Below are positions 1 to 5,964 of a stretch of DNA of 15,084 bases, in pieces. Origin of the DNA: an uncultured Pirellulaceae bacterium (GTDB taxonomy: Bacteria; Planctomycetota; Planctomycetia; Pirellulales; Pirellulaceae). Made by a program: the position numbers and the translations under genes. Position 1 is the first letter of the stretch; the number at the start of each line of letters is the position of its first letter. The stretch spans positions 1 to 15,084 of the forward strand of contig CAKQWG010000077.1 in NCBI GenBank assembly GCA_934278005.1, read 5' to 3'. Under the pieces are notes generated by a model. The model was not told the origin of the DNA. It worked only from the letters and a program-made list of their open reading frames with translations, and ran no database searches.

Positions 1-54
1 GTTCTGAACGAGCTGGTTCTGAACGAGCTGGTTCTGAACAGGCGAGTTTTAAAC
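1..54. repeat. 15-nt-period array of GTTCTGAAC palindromes
   Basis: The 9-mer GTTCTGAAC (a dyad of GTTC and GAAC around one base) occurs at 1-9, 16-24 and 31-39. A degenerate fourth copy, GTTTTAAAC, is at 46-54, still exactly 15 nt from the previous one. The first two spacers are identical (GAGCTG) and the third is AGGCGA. The array runs off the left edge, so its full length is unknown. It ends 8 nt before the desaturase ATG. Two reading frames stay open through it: one is in frame with the desaturase (repeating S-E-R-A-G) and the other (repeating V-L-N-E-L) stops at 88-90. It could therefore be coding repeat, an operator or iteron array, or a neutral minisatellite. Confidence 0.8.
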
Positions 55-62
55 ACAGGCGG

Positions 63-1106
63 ATGCAACACTCGCGGCCGGGCCTCTTAGCCCAGGCTCG
101 CCCGCTGGTTAGCGATTTATTTCAGCATGACCCTAAGGTGTACTGGAGCGACTTTCTCCTAAGCTTGGTGTTGGGTTATGGTGGAGCGCACTTTTATTTG
201 ACGCTCCCCATCAGTTCTCCAGTCGCTTGGGGCGGGTTCATCGTAGCCGTGATCGCGCTGTACCGCCTGGGCTCGTTCACGCATGAGATCGCCCACTTCA
301 AAAGCCATGAGATGCGATCATTCCGCATAGCTTGGGATCTGTTAGCCGGCATTCCGTTGTTGACTCCCTCCTACTTTTATCAATCGCATCACGACCATCA
401 CACTTCGCATCACTACGGTACCGAGCAGGATGGAGAATATCTGCCGTTGGGCTCCGGCGGGTGGCGCGGCCTGATGTCCTATTTTCTGCAAGTGTTTGTG
501 CAGCCGATTGTGATCGTGCTGAGGTTCTTGCTGGCTCCGCTGACCTTCGCGCATCCGCGCGTTCGCGAGTGGACGCTGAAGCATGCCTCGTCATTGGTTA
601 TCGACTTCCACTATCACCGCAGCATACCCGCCGATGCACCGCGACGGATTTGGGCACTGATGGACTTGGCTTGTTTTGTACGCACCGCGCTAATTTTTGT
701 CCTGGTATTCCTCGGCTTCTCGCACTGGACCCGATTGCCGCAGCTGTATTTCTTGGCCATTACGATCCTGAGTCTCAATTACGTACGCACGCTGTCGGCG
801 CATCGCTACATGGGAGAAGGCCAGAAGATGAGCCATGAAGCGCAAGTGCTGGACTCGACAGTCATCACGGGCATTCCAGTATTGACTGAATTTCTGTGCC
901 CGCTAGGGACGCGCTACCATGCACTGCATCACCTGTTCCCACGACTGCCTTATCACAATCTGGCCAAAGCCCATCGCCGGCTGATGGCCAATCTGCCGCC
1001 AGACTCCGTCTACCGCGATACTGTCTATCCCAGTTGGCTAGCCGTTGTCCGCGAGTTCTCGAGCAACTTCCGAGCATCAGCATCTCTTCGCGTCACTGCA
1101 GATTAG
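63..1106 (+). CDS. Membrane fatty acid desaturase family protein
   Basis: Predicted integral-membrane di-iron desaturase or hydroxylase acting on fatty acyl chains. The three histidine boxes of the family are visible: HEIAH at residues 74-78, HHDHH plus HH at 109-117, and HALHH at 286-290 followed by LFP. Hydrophobic stretches lie at about 31-70, 140-163 and 203-220, with another near 228-238, fitting the usual hairpin membrane topology with the histidines on the cytoplasmic side. Length (347 aa) is normal for the family. The ATG at 63 has no well-spaced Shine-Dalgarno; AGGCGG directly abuts it. The same frame is open back to base 3 with no alternative start codon in the window, so the true start could lie outside. 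Substrate and regiospecificity cannot be told from sequence. The nearest downstream gene (SDR) is convergent and 742 nt away. Confidence 0.9.
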   Translation: MQHSRPGLLAQARPLVSDLFQHDPKVYWSDFLLSLVLGYGGAHFYLTLPISSPVAWGGFIVAVIALYRLGSFTHEIAHFKSHEMRSFRIAWDLLAGIPLLTPSYFYQSHHDHHTSHHYGTEQDGEYLPLGSGGWRGLMSYFLQVFVQPIVIVLRFLLAPLTFAHPRVREWTLKHASSLVIDFHYHRSIPADAPRRIWALMDLACFVRTALIFVLVFLGFSHWTRLPQLYFLAITILSLNYVRTLSAHRYMGEGQKMSHEAQVLDSTVITGIPVLTEFLCPLGTRYHALHHLFPRLPYHNLAKAHRRLMANLPPDSVYRDTVYPSWLAVVREFSSNFRASASLRVTAD

Positions 1107-1226
1107 GCTGGCGCATCAGTACGGCCAGTCGGGCCTGCCGACCAGCCATCTGACGGCAGACCAGTAGCAGTTTGAAAATTCTGAAAAACAGCGAATGCCT
1201 GTAGCCCAGCGGGCGGCACATCCCTG

Positions 1227-1246
1227 CCGGCCGCGTGAGCCGCCGG
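1227..1246. repeat. GC-rich imperfect hairpin
   Basis: Left arm CCGGCCGC (1227-1234) and right arm GCCGCCGG (1239-1246) are complementary except at one position and are separated by the tetraloop GTGA. It lies 120 nt past the desaturase stop codon. No T-run follows, so an intrinsic terminator is unlikely. From memory, CCGGCGGC-type hairpins recur between genes in planctomycete genomes. That is general knowledge and cannot be shown here, since only one copy is present. Confidence 0.5.
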
Positions 1247-1369
1247 TCCGCAAGATATCGAACGCTCCTCAAAGTAGAGTGACCCCGTTGGTCCCTCACT
1301 GCAACAATGTGGATTCTATAGAGTCTTGGTCTAAGCTAAGCCCCTGCGTCGAAACTCCCACTTGAAAGA

Positions 1370-1452
1370 CCGACGCGGAGCGTCGGGCCACATTGGGACT
1401 ATTAGCTGCCGCCGCTTCGCGGCTGAAAGTGTGGCACGACGCTCCGCGTCGT
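1370..1452. repeat. Inverted pair of dispersed hairpin repeat (copies A and B)
   Basis: Copy A (1370-1392, reverse orientation) and copy B (1430-1452) are about 23 nt each, inverted to each other with only two differences, and separated by 37 nt. Each contains its own 7-bp hairpin with a 3-nt loop: CCGACGC-GGA-GCGTCGG in A (1370-1386) and ACGACGC-TCC-GCGTCGT in B (1436-1452). The two differences are at the paired outer stem positions (C-G in A, A-T in B), so pairing is kept. TGTGG flanks the stem on the same side in both. The spacer holds another small GCCGC/GCGGC hairpin (1411-1423). A third copy is at 15005-15027. Confidence 0.8.
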
Positions 1453-1848
1453 TTACCCGACGGCAGTGCGTTTGACATAGAAACGTGAGCTTAAAAGTGG
1501 GGGCGGCGACAGCGCTGTGGATACAGTACGTTGACTGAGTGGGGAGGTTGTGAAGTGCCGTCGCCTGCCCAGGCCGCGGCTATTCGGATTGGCAGGGGGA
1601 TGAGGTGCAATGGATCGTCGCGCGTTAGCCAGTGGACCTGTGCATCTGCAGATCGCTGCGCGCTACGGCTCAATATCCCTCGCAACTGACGCTGATGCCG
1701 AGTGGAGCATCCGAATTGTCTTCGGTCCAGCTTTTGGCTGTAGACCTCTCTCGATAAATGAAATCGCTTGATCCTAGGGAAGGTGGAGGCTTTGATAGCG
1801 GCCAACTAGCGGCTGCGACAATTTCTGCGAACGCTCTGCCAAAAATTA

Positions 1849-2907
1849 TTAGTCTGGCGCCTGAACGCCTGCAGCTTGCGGCACTCGGCTGACGGAGGGA
1901 CTGCGAAGCCAGCCTTGCTGGGCATACCATAGTGCGGTCTGCTCGATCCGCTGCGGGAGGTTGAAGGCGGGGGCAAAGCCGGTGTCGCGGCGCAGGGCGG
2001 CGTCGTCACAAGTCCAAGAGCCTGCGGTGGCCTCGCGAGCTTTGTCAATGCCCAGAATATGCGGCCGACCGCGCAGCTGGCTGGCCAATTCATTAACGGC
2101 TGCGATGGCCCACACCGCCGACTTGGGACTGCGTATCACATGCACGCTCTGCTGTCCCACAGCCTTGCCGATCATGTGGCCTAGCTCGGCATAGGTCGGC
2201 GTCTCATCGGCAGCCACGTAATACACGCCATCGCACGCGGCAGCGACGCTGGCTCGACCGCCATGCAGCGCGGCTGAGATCATTGCCCGCGCTAAATCGT
2301 CCCCGTGGATGACCGAGAACCGCTCGTCGGTTAGGCCAGGTACCATATGCAGATTCCACCGCGCGATGCTGTCAAACATGTTTAGTCCATCGCGGTCCGC
2401 CTCGCCCAGCACGATAGGTGGGCGGAGGATGGTCAGTGGCACATCGCCGGCCAGTGCTCGCGCAACTTGCTCACCCGCTAACTTGCTGTGGCCATAGTTG
2501 GAAACGGGTTGTGTTCCGTCAGTCTCTCTGCGTGGCCGCCCCTCAAGCGCAGGGCCGCCCGCTGCCAGTGAAGAAATGTGAATCAAGATCGGTGGAGTGA
2601 GCTGGCGAGCACAGGCCATGGCCACATTCCGCACGCCCTCTTTATTGGTCCGCTCTAGATCGCGCTTGCGCAGCGATTTGGTCGCCCCGGCCAAATGATA
2701 AACCACCTCGATCCCTCTAAAAGCATCCTGCAGCGATTCCGCGTCGGTCACGTCACCGTAGACCAACCGTGGAGCGAATTCGACTATTTGACTGCAGTCG
2801 GAATGCGGGCGAACCAAGCAGGTAACCTCCGCCCCTGAGTCCGCCAGGGCGCGGACCAAGTGACCACCTATAAATCCACTCGCCCCAGTTACTAATGCAC
2901 GAGACAT
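1849..2907 (-). CDS. NAD(P)-dependent epimerase/dehydratase (extended SDR)
   Basis: Extended short-chain dehydrogenase/reductase of the epimerase / dihydroflavonol-reductase / 3-beta-hydroxysteroid-dehydrogenase type, 352 aa from the chosen start. Visible features are the dinucleotide-binding motif TGASGFIGG (residues 7-15, at the end of the first beta strand), GDVTD (51-55), HLAGATK (71-77), SS (112-113) and the catalytic YGHSK (Tyr138, Lys142). The C-terminal half is the variable substrate domain, so the substrate cannot be named. The start at 2907 is chosen because MSRALVTG begins exactly as the family does and a TAGGAG Shine-Dalgarno sits 8 nt upstream. The open frame extends to 3060, but that part overlaps trxC. 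The gene lies 11 nt after trxC and its ribosome binding site overlaps the trxC stop, implying translational coupling. It ends with tandem stops TAATAA. Confidence 0.92.
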   Translation of the reverse strand: MSRALVTGASGFIGGHLVRALADSGAEVTCLVRPHSDCSQIVEFAPRLVYGDVTDAESLQDAFRGIEVVYHLAGATKSLRKRDLERTNKEGVRNVAMACARQLTPPILIHISSLAAGGPALEGRPRRETDGTQPVSNYGHSKLAGEQVARALAGDVPLTILRPPIVLGEADRDGLNMFDSIARWNLHMVPGLTDERFSVIHGDDLARAMISAALHGGRASVAAACDGVYYVAADETPTYAELGHMIGKAVGQQSVHVIRSPKSAVWAIAAVNELASQLRGRPHILGIDKAREATAGSWTCDDAALRRDTGFAPAFNLPQRIEQTALWYAQQGWLRSPSVSRVPQAAGVQAPD

Positions 2908-2921
2908 GGCGAATTCTCCTA
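2908..2921 (-). promoter_or_regulatory. SDR ribosome binding site overlapping the trxC stop
   Basis: On the minus strand, the trxC stop codon TAG (2921-2919) runs directly into GAG, giving TAGGAG. The SDR start codon ATG follows after 8 nt. This is near-ideal Shine-Dalgarno spacing. It fixes the SDR start at 2907 and indicates a two-gene operon with coupled translation. Confidence 0.8.
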
Positions 2922-3344
2922 GCTGGCGTGTTGCCGCACCCACTGCACAATCTGGGAAGTGCTCAGGGCGCCCGATTGTCGGCTGCGTTCGTGCCCTCGC
3001 TGAAAAGCGATCATGGTTGGAATGCCGCTGATTCCAAATCCCGCCGAGGTTTGCGGCCATGCTTCGGTATCGAGTTTGGCCAGCACAGCCGTGGCGGCCA
3101 GTTCACCGGCCGCTTGCTCGTAGGCAGGTGCCATGACGCGACAGGGACCGCACCAGGGAGCCCAGAAATCTACGACAACCGGTAGATCGCTGCGGTTGAG
3201 AAAAGTGGAAAACGTCGCATCGGTCAGCTCTATCGCGGTGCCCGGCAACAGTTCCGCTTTGCACTTCCCACAGATTGGCCCATCTGCCAAGCGCGCATCG
3301 GGAACACGATTAGCGGCTAAACACCGTGGGCATACGACCTGCAT
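2919..3344 (-). CDS. trxC: Thioredoxin 2 with N-terminal zinc-binding domain
   Basis: Cytoplasmic dithiol-disulfide oxidoreductase of the thioredoxin-2 type. An N-terminal zinc ribbon is given by C5-x2-C8 and C25-x2-C28. The thioredoxin fold follows with active site WCGPC (Trp64, Cys65, Cys68) and the conserved cis-proline in GIPT (Pro109). Length of 141 aa matches trxC proteins such as the 139-residue E. coli one. There is no signal peptide. A good Shine-Dalgarno (AAAGGA, 7 nt before the ATG) supports the start. The gene is followed after 11 nt by the SDR, suggesting co-transcription. The toroid-protein gene lies 171 nt upstream on the same strand and may or may not share the transcript. I could not identify a convincing promoter in the 171-nt gap. 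Confidence 0.95.
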   Translation of the reverse strand: MQVVCPRCLAANRVPDARLADGPICGKCKAELLPGTAIELTDATFSTFLNRSDLPVVVDFWAPWCGPCRVMAPAYEQAAGELAATAVLAKLDTEAWPQTSAGFGISGIPTMIAFQRGHERSRQSGALSTSQIVQWVRQHAS

Positions 3345-3445
3345 TGATTCGTCCTTTCGTCCCCGAAATAAATTGCAAATAATTCACGCGGTAGCATCGC
3401 AATCCGCTGCCGACTTGGGGGCGCACATTCTGACATAAACGCTCG

Positions 3446-3459
3446 CCGAGCATGCTCGG
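3446..3459. other. Perfect 14-bp palindrome between toroid gene and trxC
   Basis: CCGAGCATGCTCGG reads identically on both strands. It lies 57 nt beyond the stop of the toroid-protein gene and 102 nt upstream of trxC, both on the minus strand. It could be a protein-binding dyad for a trxC-SDR promoter or part of a weak terminator. The minus-strand sequence after it (GCGTTTATGT) is only mildly T-rich. A second small palindrome, GGCATGCC, is at 3468-3475. Confidence 0.4.
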
Positions 3460-3515
3460 TGCAAATGGCATGCCCAGCCGGCAGGCAAGCAGCATGGCAG
3501 TCGTCAGGCTTTGAC

Positions 3516-5426
3516 TTAGAGTTCAAAATCGTCTTCGGCAGAGCGTTCACTGTACAGTGGCATGTGGCGGTAGTAGACTTCGAGGATCATGGTGGCCAGC
3601 GATGTGGCGTAGAGTCGACCGCCTTTATTGCTGTGCGGACCAGTGGCTTGCCAACTTCCCGCGGCATGCCCTTCGGAGACCTGCGACTTGATCAGCTCAT
3701 CGCGCAGTTTGATATTCCACTTTTCCCACTCAGGACCACCGTAGTGACGCATGACCTGGGTAGCGTAGTAGCTGTAGTACAGATCGTCCGCGCGAGGGCC
3801 GATCTTGCTCAGGTGGCGCACTCCCTCCTGGATGCCGGGGTGCTCTTTGGTCCAGCCCATGTACATGCGGCACAATAGCCCCACGGCAATCGTAGCTTGC
3901 CGGCCTTCGATCTTGGATGTGGGCTGATCATAGCCGTAGTACGCGCCGTTGTTCGTGCTGACCGAATCCAGAAAGCTCTGGGCTCCCACGAACGTCTGCT
4001 CAGGGACGATCAGATTGCCCATGCGGCCGCTCTTGAGGGCCATTACGCACCAGCCGACCACGGACGTATCGCCAGGCTGACGCGGTTGGTAGCGCCATCC
4101 TCCGCCGCGTGGATCTTGAGAGTTTATCAAGTAGTTCAGCGACAGTTGTGCCGGTTGCAACAGATCTGCATCGTGCGTCATGGCGTAGGCTTCGCAGATA
4201 GCGATAGCGCCCAGACCGTGTGAGTACATCGTGCCGCCCGGTTCGTGCCACGAGCCGTCGGGCAGTTGCCCATTGGTCACTTTCATACGATTGATCAAGT
4301 AGGCCAAGCCTCGGTGAACGGTCTGCTTATACTGACCCTCCATATGCGTCTGCCCGGCGCCCAGAAATGGCAGGATAGCCATGGCGGTAGCACCGTTGGT
4401 GGCTTCGCCCATATCGCCCCCTCCGTCGCACTGGCCACGGCAGATCTGTGAATGCGCAAACGTCCAGCCGCCGTTCGGCGCTTGATGTTCGGCGATCCAC
4501 TTAAGTGCCATGGCAACCGCTTTTTCGCTTTCTGATGTCCCTCCGAATCGCTCCAGCATCTCGCTCTTAGAAGCGCTCGAACGACTGTTCAGCGCCGTGG
4601 TCATCTGGCTCAAAGCACCGCCACTGAGCAGGGCCGAGGGCATGATGCTCTCTGTCAACCGATTGCTATCGAGCACATTGACTGACACGGGATTAGGCAA
4701 CATCGTCGTGGTGAGCTCTGGCATTTCGATGATTTCACTAACCTCGGTGGTCGGTGGTAGCAGTGGCTCGCTGTCGCTTTTCACAGCATCCAGTTGGGCT
4801 CCGGGTAGATCGAACTGTTCGATCGATTCGGCCGACTCGGACGTGGCCGCACTGAGAATACTCAAGACTTTGTCCACCGGATCGAGCGTAATGGCAGCCA
4901 GGGTGAATATCAAAATCACGTGGACGACCAAGCTGACCAACCAGCTAGGGACTGCACCAATGTGCCACCGTCGCCGCAATTTTCCCTCTGCCGCCCCATC
5001 GGCCTGAGCCGCTTCGCGCGGGTCGGTGATGGCCTTAGCACCAGTGCCAACTTTGCTGGCTGTGCCCGTTGTAGCGGCTGTGGAAGCGGCGGACGTGAGA
5101 GCTGCAGCCGGGCGGCGATCTTGAGCGCGAACCTTGGGGCCGACCTTGGCGGAAGCGCTGGGCAACTCCTCCAAAGGTTGCAGCCGCAACTCGTCACCGC
5201 ACTCGCCATTCAGATCGTCTGCTGCTTGGCTGTTCGCATCGAACTGTGCCCGCTTCGTAAGCTCGGGCTTGACCTCCGCCAGGTCGGGCTTAGACGTCGG
5301 ACGCGGCTTGCTGGCTCGCAGATTATCCCGTTCAGGTCCTGCGGCCGGCGTAGAGGCAGGCCCGCGGGCCGGCTTGTTCGCCGAGGGTGGCCGAGGTGAG
5401 GCTGGTTTCGATTTGCGCTGATCCAT
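3516..5426 (-). CDS. Membrane-anchored prenyltransferase/squalene-oxidase-repeat toroid protein
   Basis: Unnamed 636-aa protein of a kind common in planctomycetes. Residues 1-155 are low-complexity, rich in Pro, Ala, Ser and Lys, and probably disordered in the cytoplasm. One membrane segment follows at about 161-181, preceded by a basic stretch (KLRRRWH). An acidic/Ser-Thr-rich linker runs over about 182-300. From about 300 to the end is an alpha/alpha-toroid with repeated 'W-L/A-x-x-x-Q-x-x-x-G-x-W' type elements (around 310-322, 378-393 and 432-444), like squalene-hopene cyclases and protein prenyltransferase beta subunits. No DxDD cyclase motif was found, so cyclase activity is doubtful. 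A CRGQC segment (329-333) followed by DGGGD could bind metal or form a disulfide. No strong Shine-Dalgarno is seen. Topology suggests that the toroid lies outside the cytoplasmic membrane. Function unknown. Confidence 0.88.
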   Translation of the reverse strand: MDQRKSKPASPRPPSANKPARGPASTPAAGPERDNLRASKPRPTSKPDLAEVKPELTKRAQFDANSQAADDLNGECGDELRLQPLEELPSASAKVGPKVRAQDRRPAAALTSAASTAATTGTASKVGTGAKAITDPREAAQADGAAEGKLRRRWHIGAVPSWLVSLVVHVILIFTLAAITLDPVDKVLSILSAATSESAESIEQFDLPGAQLDAVKSDSEPLLPPTTEVSEIIEMPELTTTMLPNPVSVNVLDSNRLTESIMPSALLSGGALSQMTTALNSRSSASKSEMLERFGGTSESEKAVAMALKWIAEHQAPNGGWTFAHSQICRGQCDGGGDMGEATNGATAMAILPFLGAGQTHMEGQYKQTVHRGLAYLINRMKVTNGQLPDGSWHEPGGTMYSHGLGAIAICEAYAMTHDADLLQPAQLSLNYLINSQDPRGGGWRYQPRQPGDTSVVGWCVMALKSGRMGNLIVPEQTFVGAQSFLDSVSTNNGAYYGYDQPTSKIEGRQATIAVGLLCRMYMGWTKEHPGIQEGVRHLSKIGPRADDLYYSYYATQVMRHYGGPEWEKWNIKLRDELIKSQVSEGHAAGSWQATGPHSNKGGRLYATSLATMILEVYYRHMPLYSERSAEDDFEL

Positions 5427-5608
5427 ACCTAAGGCACCACTTCCCGTTGCATGGAAGAAATCAGATTAGAAGAAAAGTGAGCATCGGCTAACAGCTTAGC
5501 ACCGCGAACTGCATGCATGTTTGCAACTCGCTTAAAATTAAATGCCCAACCCACAAGTAGCCCAACCTACCAATGGCCCAGTCATGGATTGGTCCTTTAA
5601 TTGCCTAG

Positions 5609-5632
5609 CCACTCTCGAACCGGCGAGAGTGG
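5609..5632. other. 9-bp perfect hairpin
   Basis: CCACTCTCG (5609-5617) and CGAGAGTGG (5624-5632) are fully complementary around the 6-nt loop AACCGG. A G-T wobble can extend the stem by one pair. The arm core CGAGAGT is the same heptamer found in nearly every unit of the minisatellite that starts 74 nt downstream. No gene upstream on either strand needs termination here, so a simple terminator role is not obvious. It could be a protein-binding dyad or the seed from which the array arose. Confidence 0.6.
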
Positions 5633-5705
5633 TCCTGGCTTATTTTAGACTAACTGCGCAGTTTTACCAAAAACAACCGCGAATTCAGCTGGAGGCTAAG
5701 TCACT

Positions 5706-5806
5706 AGCGAGAGTCCCTACAGCGAGAGTCTCTGCAGCGAGAGTCCCTACAGCGAAAGTCTCTGCAGCGAGAGTCCCTACAGCGAGAGTCCCTGCAGCGA
5801 GAGTCG
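5706..5806. repeat. 15-bp minisatellite, 6 units plus a partial
   Basis: Units of 15 nt start at 5706, 5721, 5736, 5751, 5766 and 5781, with a truncated seventh at 5796-5806. The base unit is AGCGAGAGTCCCTAC. Alternate units end in CTCTGC or CCTGC instead, so there is a 30-bp higher-order period over most of the array. Unit 4 has GAAAG in place of GAGAG. If translated in frame with the downstream gene it gives alternating A-R-V-P-T and A-R-V-S-A pentapeptides. It lies about 90 nt upstream of the HhH-gene promoter. Units are contiguous with no spacers, which rules out CRISPR. Confidence 0.9.
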
Positions 5807-5886
5807 AGTGCGTGGCTGCATGGAGCTGGGCATGGCCTCCGCGTGGCTGGGAACTTGGGTACAGTGACCAGCGTGTGGATGCCCTG

Positions 5887-5909
5887 CCGGCGAATTGCCT
5901 TGTCGCCGG
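5887..5909. promoter_or_regulatory. Inverted repeat bracketing the -35 box (candidate operator)
   Basis: CCGGCGA (5887-5893) and TCGCCGG (5903-5909) are perfect 7-bp inverted arms separated by 9 nt. The -35 hexamer TTGCCT (5895-5900) lies in the spacer. This position is typical for a dimeric repressor that blocks RNA polymerase. The regulator is unknown. A DNA-damage repressor is an obvious guess because uvrB is downstream, but the motif matches no LexA box I know, so that stays inference. Confidence 0.5.
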
Positions 5910-5924
5910 TCGGGGCTGTATAAT
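5895..5924 (+). promoter_or_regulatory. Sigma70-like promoter for HhH gene and uvrB
   Basis: A consensus -10 TATAAT at 5919-5924 is preceded by TTGCCT at 5895-5900 (4 of 6 matches to TTGACA) with an 18-nt spacer. The expected transcription start is near 5931, leaving about 34 nt of leader before the ATG at 5965. This is the best promoter match I found in the window. It supports the short form of the downstream HhH protein. Confidence 0.7.
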
Positions 5925-5964
5925 ACACGATTCCATCTCTACCAAGCCCCGAGGCAGGGACGCA

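Larger units (their letters stand above)
1107..1848. other. Non-coding interval between convergent genes
   Basis: This stretch of about 740 nt separates the desaturase from the 3' end of the SDR gene. Short open frames exist on both strands, but none has a recognisable domain, a good ribosome binding site or protein-like composition. The left part (1200-1460) holds GC-rich hairpins and an inverted repeat pair, listed separately. In the right part (about 1490-1848) I see no feature I can support. Such repeat-bearing spacers between convergent genes are plausible sites for transcript ends, but no hairpin here is followed by a convincing T-run. Confidence 0.6.
5427..5964. other. Divergent intergenic region with hairpin, minisatellite and promoter
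   Basis: This is about 540 nt between the minus-strand toroid gene and the plus-strand HhH gene. It contains a 9-bp hairpin (5609-5632), a 15-nt minisatellite (5706-5806), and a sigma70-like promoter inside a dyad (5887-5924). The frame of the HhH gene happens to be open back to 5542, but the promoter lies inside that extension. I therefore treat it as non-coding, although translation cannot be excluded. No clear promoter for the divergent toroid gene was identified. Confidence 0.6.

Noticed and set aside
1491..1930. Minus-strand small ORFs in the desaturase-SDR interval
   Set aside because: They overlap each other, have no clear ribosome binding sites and resemble no known protein. The second also overlaps the SDR 3' end.
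2908..3060. N-terminal extension of the SDR gene to an ATG at 3060
   Set aside because: It would overlap trxC by about 140 nt in another frame. The extension is not family-like, and the internal ATG at 2907 has an ideal ribosome binding site right before the Rossmann motif.
4920..5399. Plus-strand ORF of 159 aa opposite the toroid gene
   Set aside because: It is a shadow of the low-complexity N-terminus of the toroid protein. Composition is Arg/Gly/Ser-rich and no domain is recognisable.
3516..5426. Squalene-hopene cyclase
   Set aside because: Only the toroid repeats are similar. The DxDD motif is not found and the protein has a membrane-anchored disordered head unlike cyclases.
5706..5806. 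CRISPR array
   Set aside because: The 15-nt units are contiguous with no unique spacers, and no cas gene is present.
5542..5964. N-terminal extension of the HhH protein (141 residues)
   Set aside because: The added part is mostly minisatellite-encoded and contains a consensus promoter. The ATG at 5965 has a ribosome binding site and starts just before the membrane anchor. Translation of the extension is not fully excluded.
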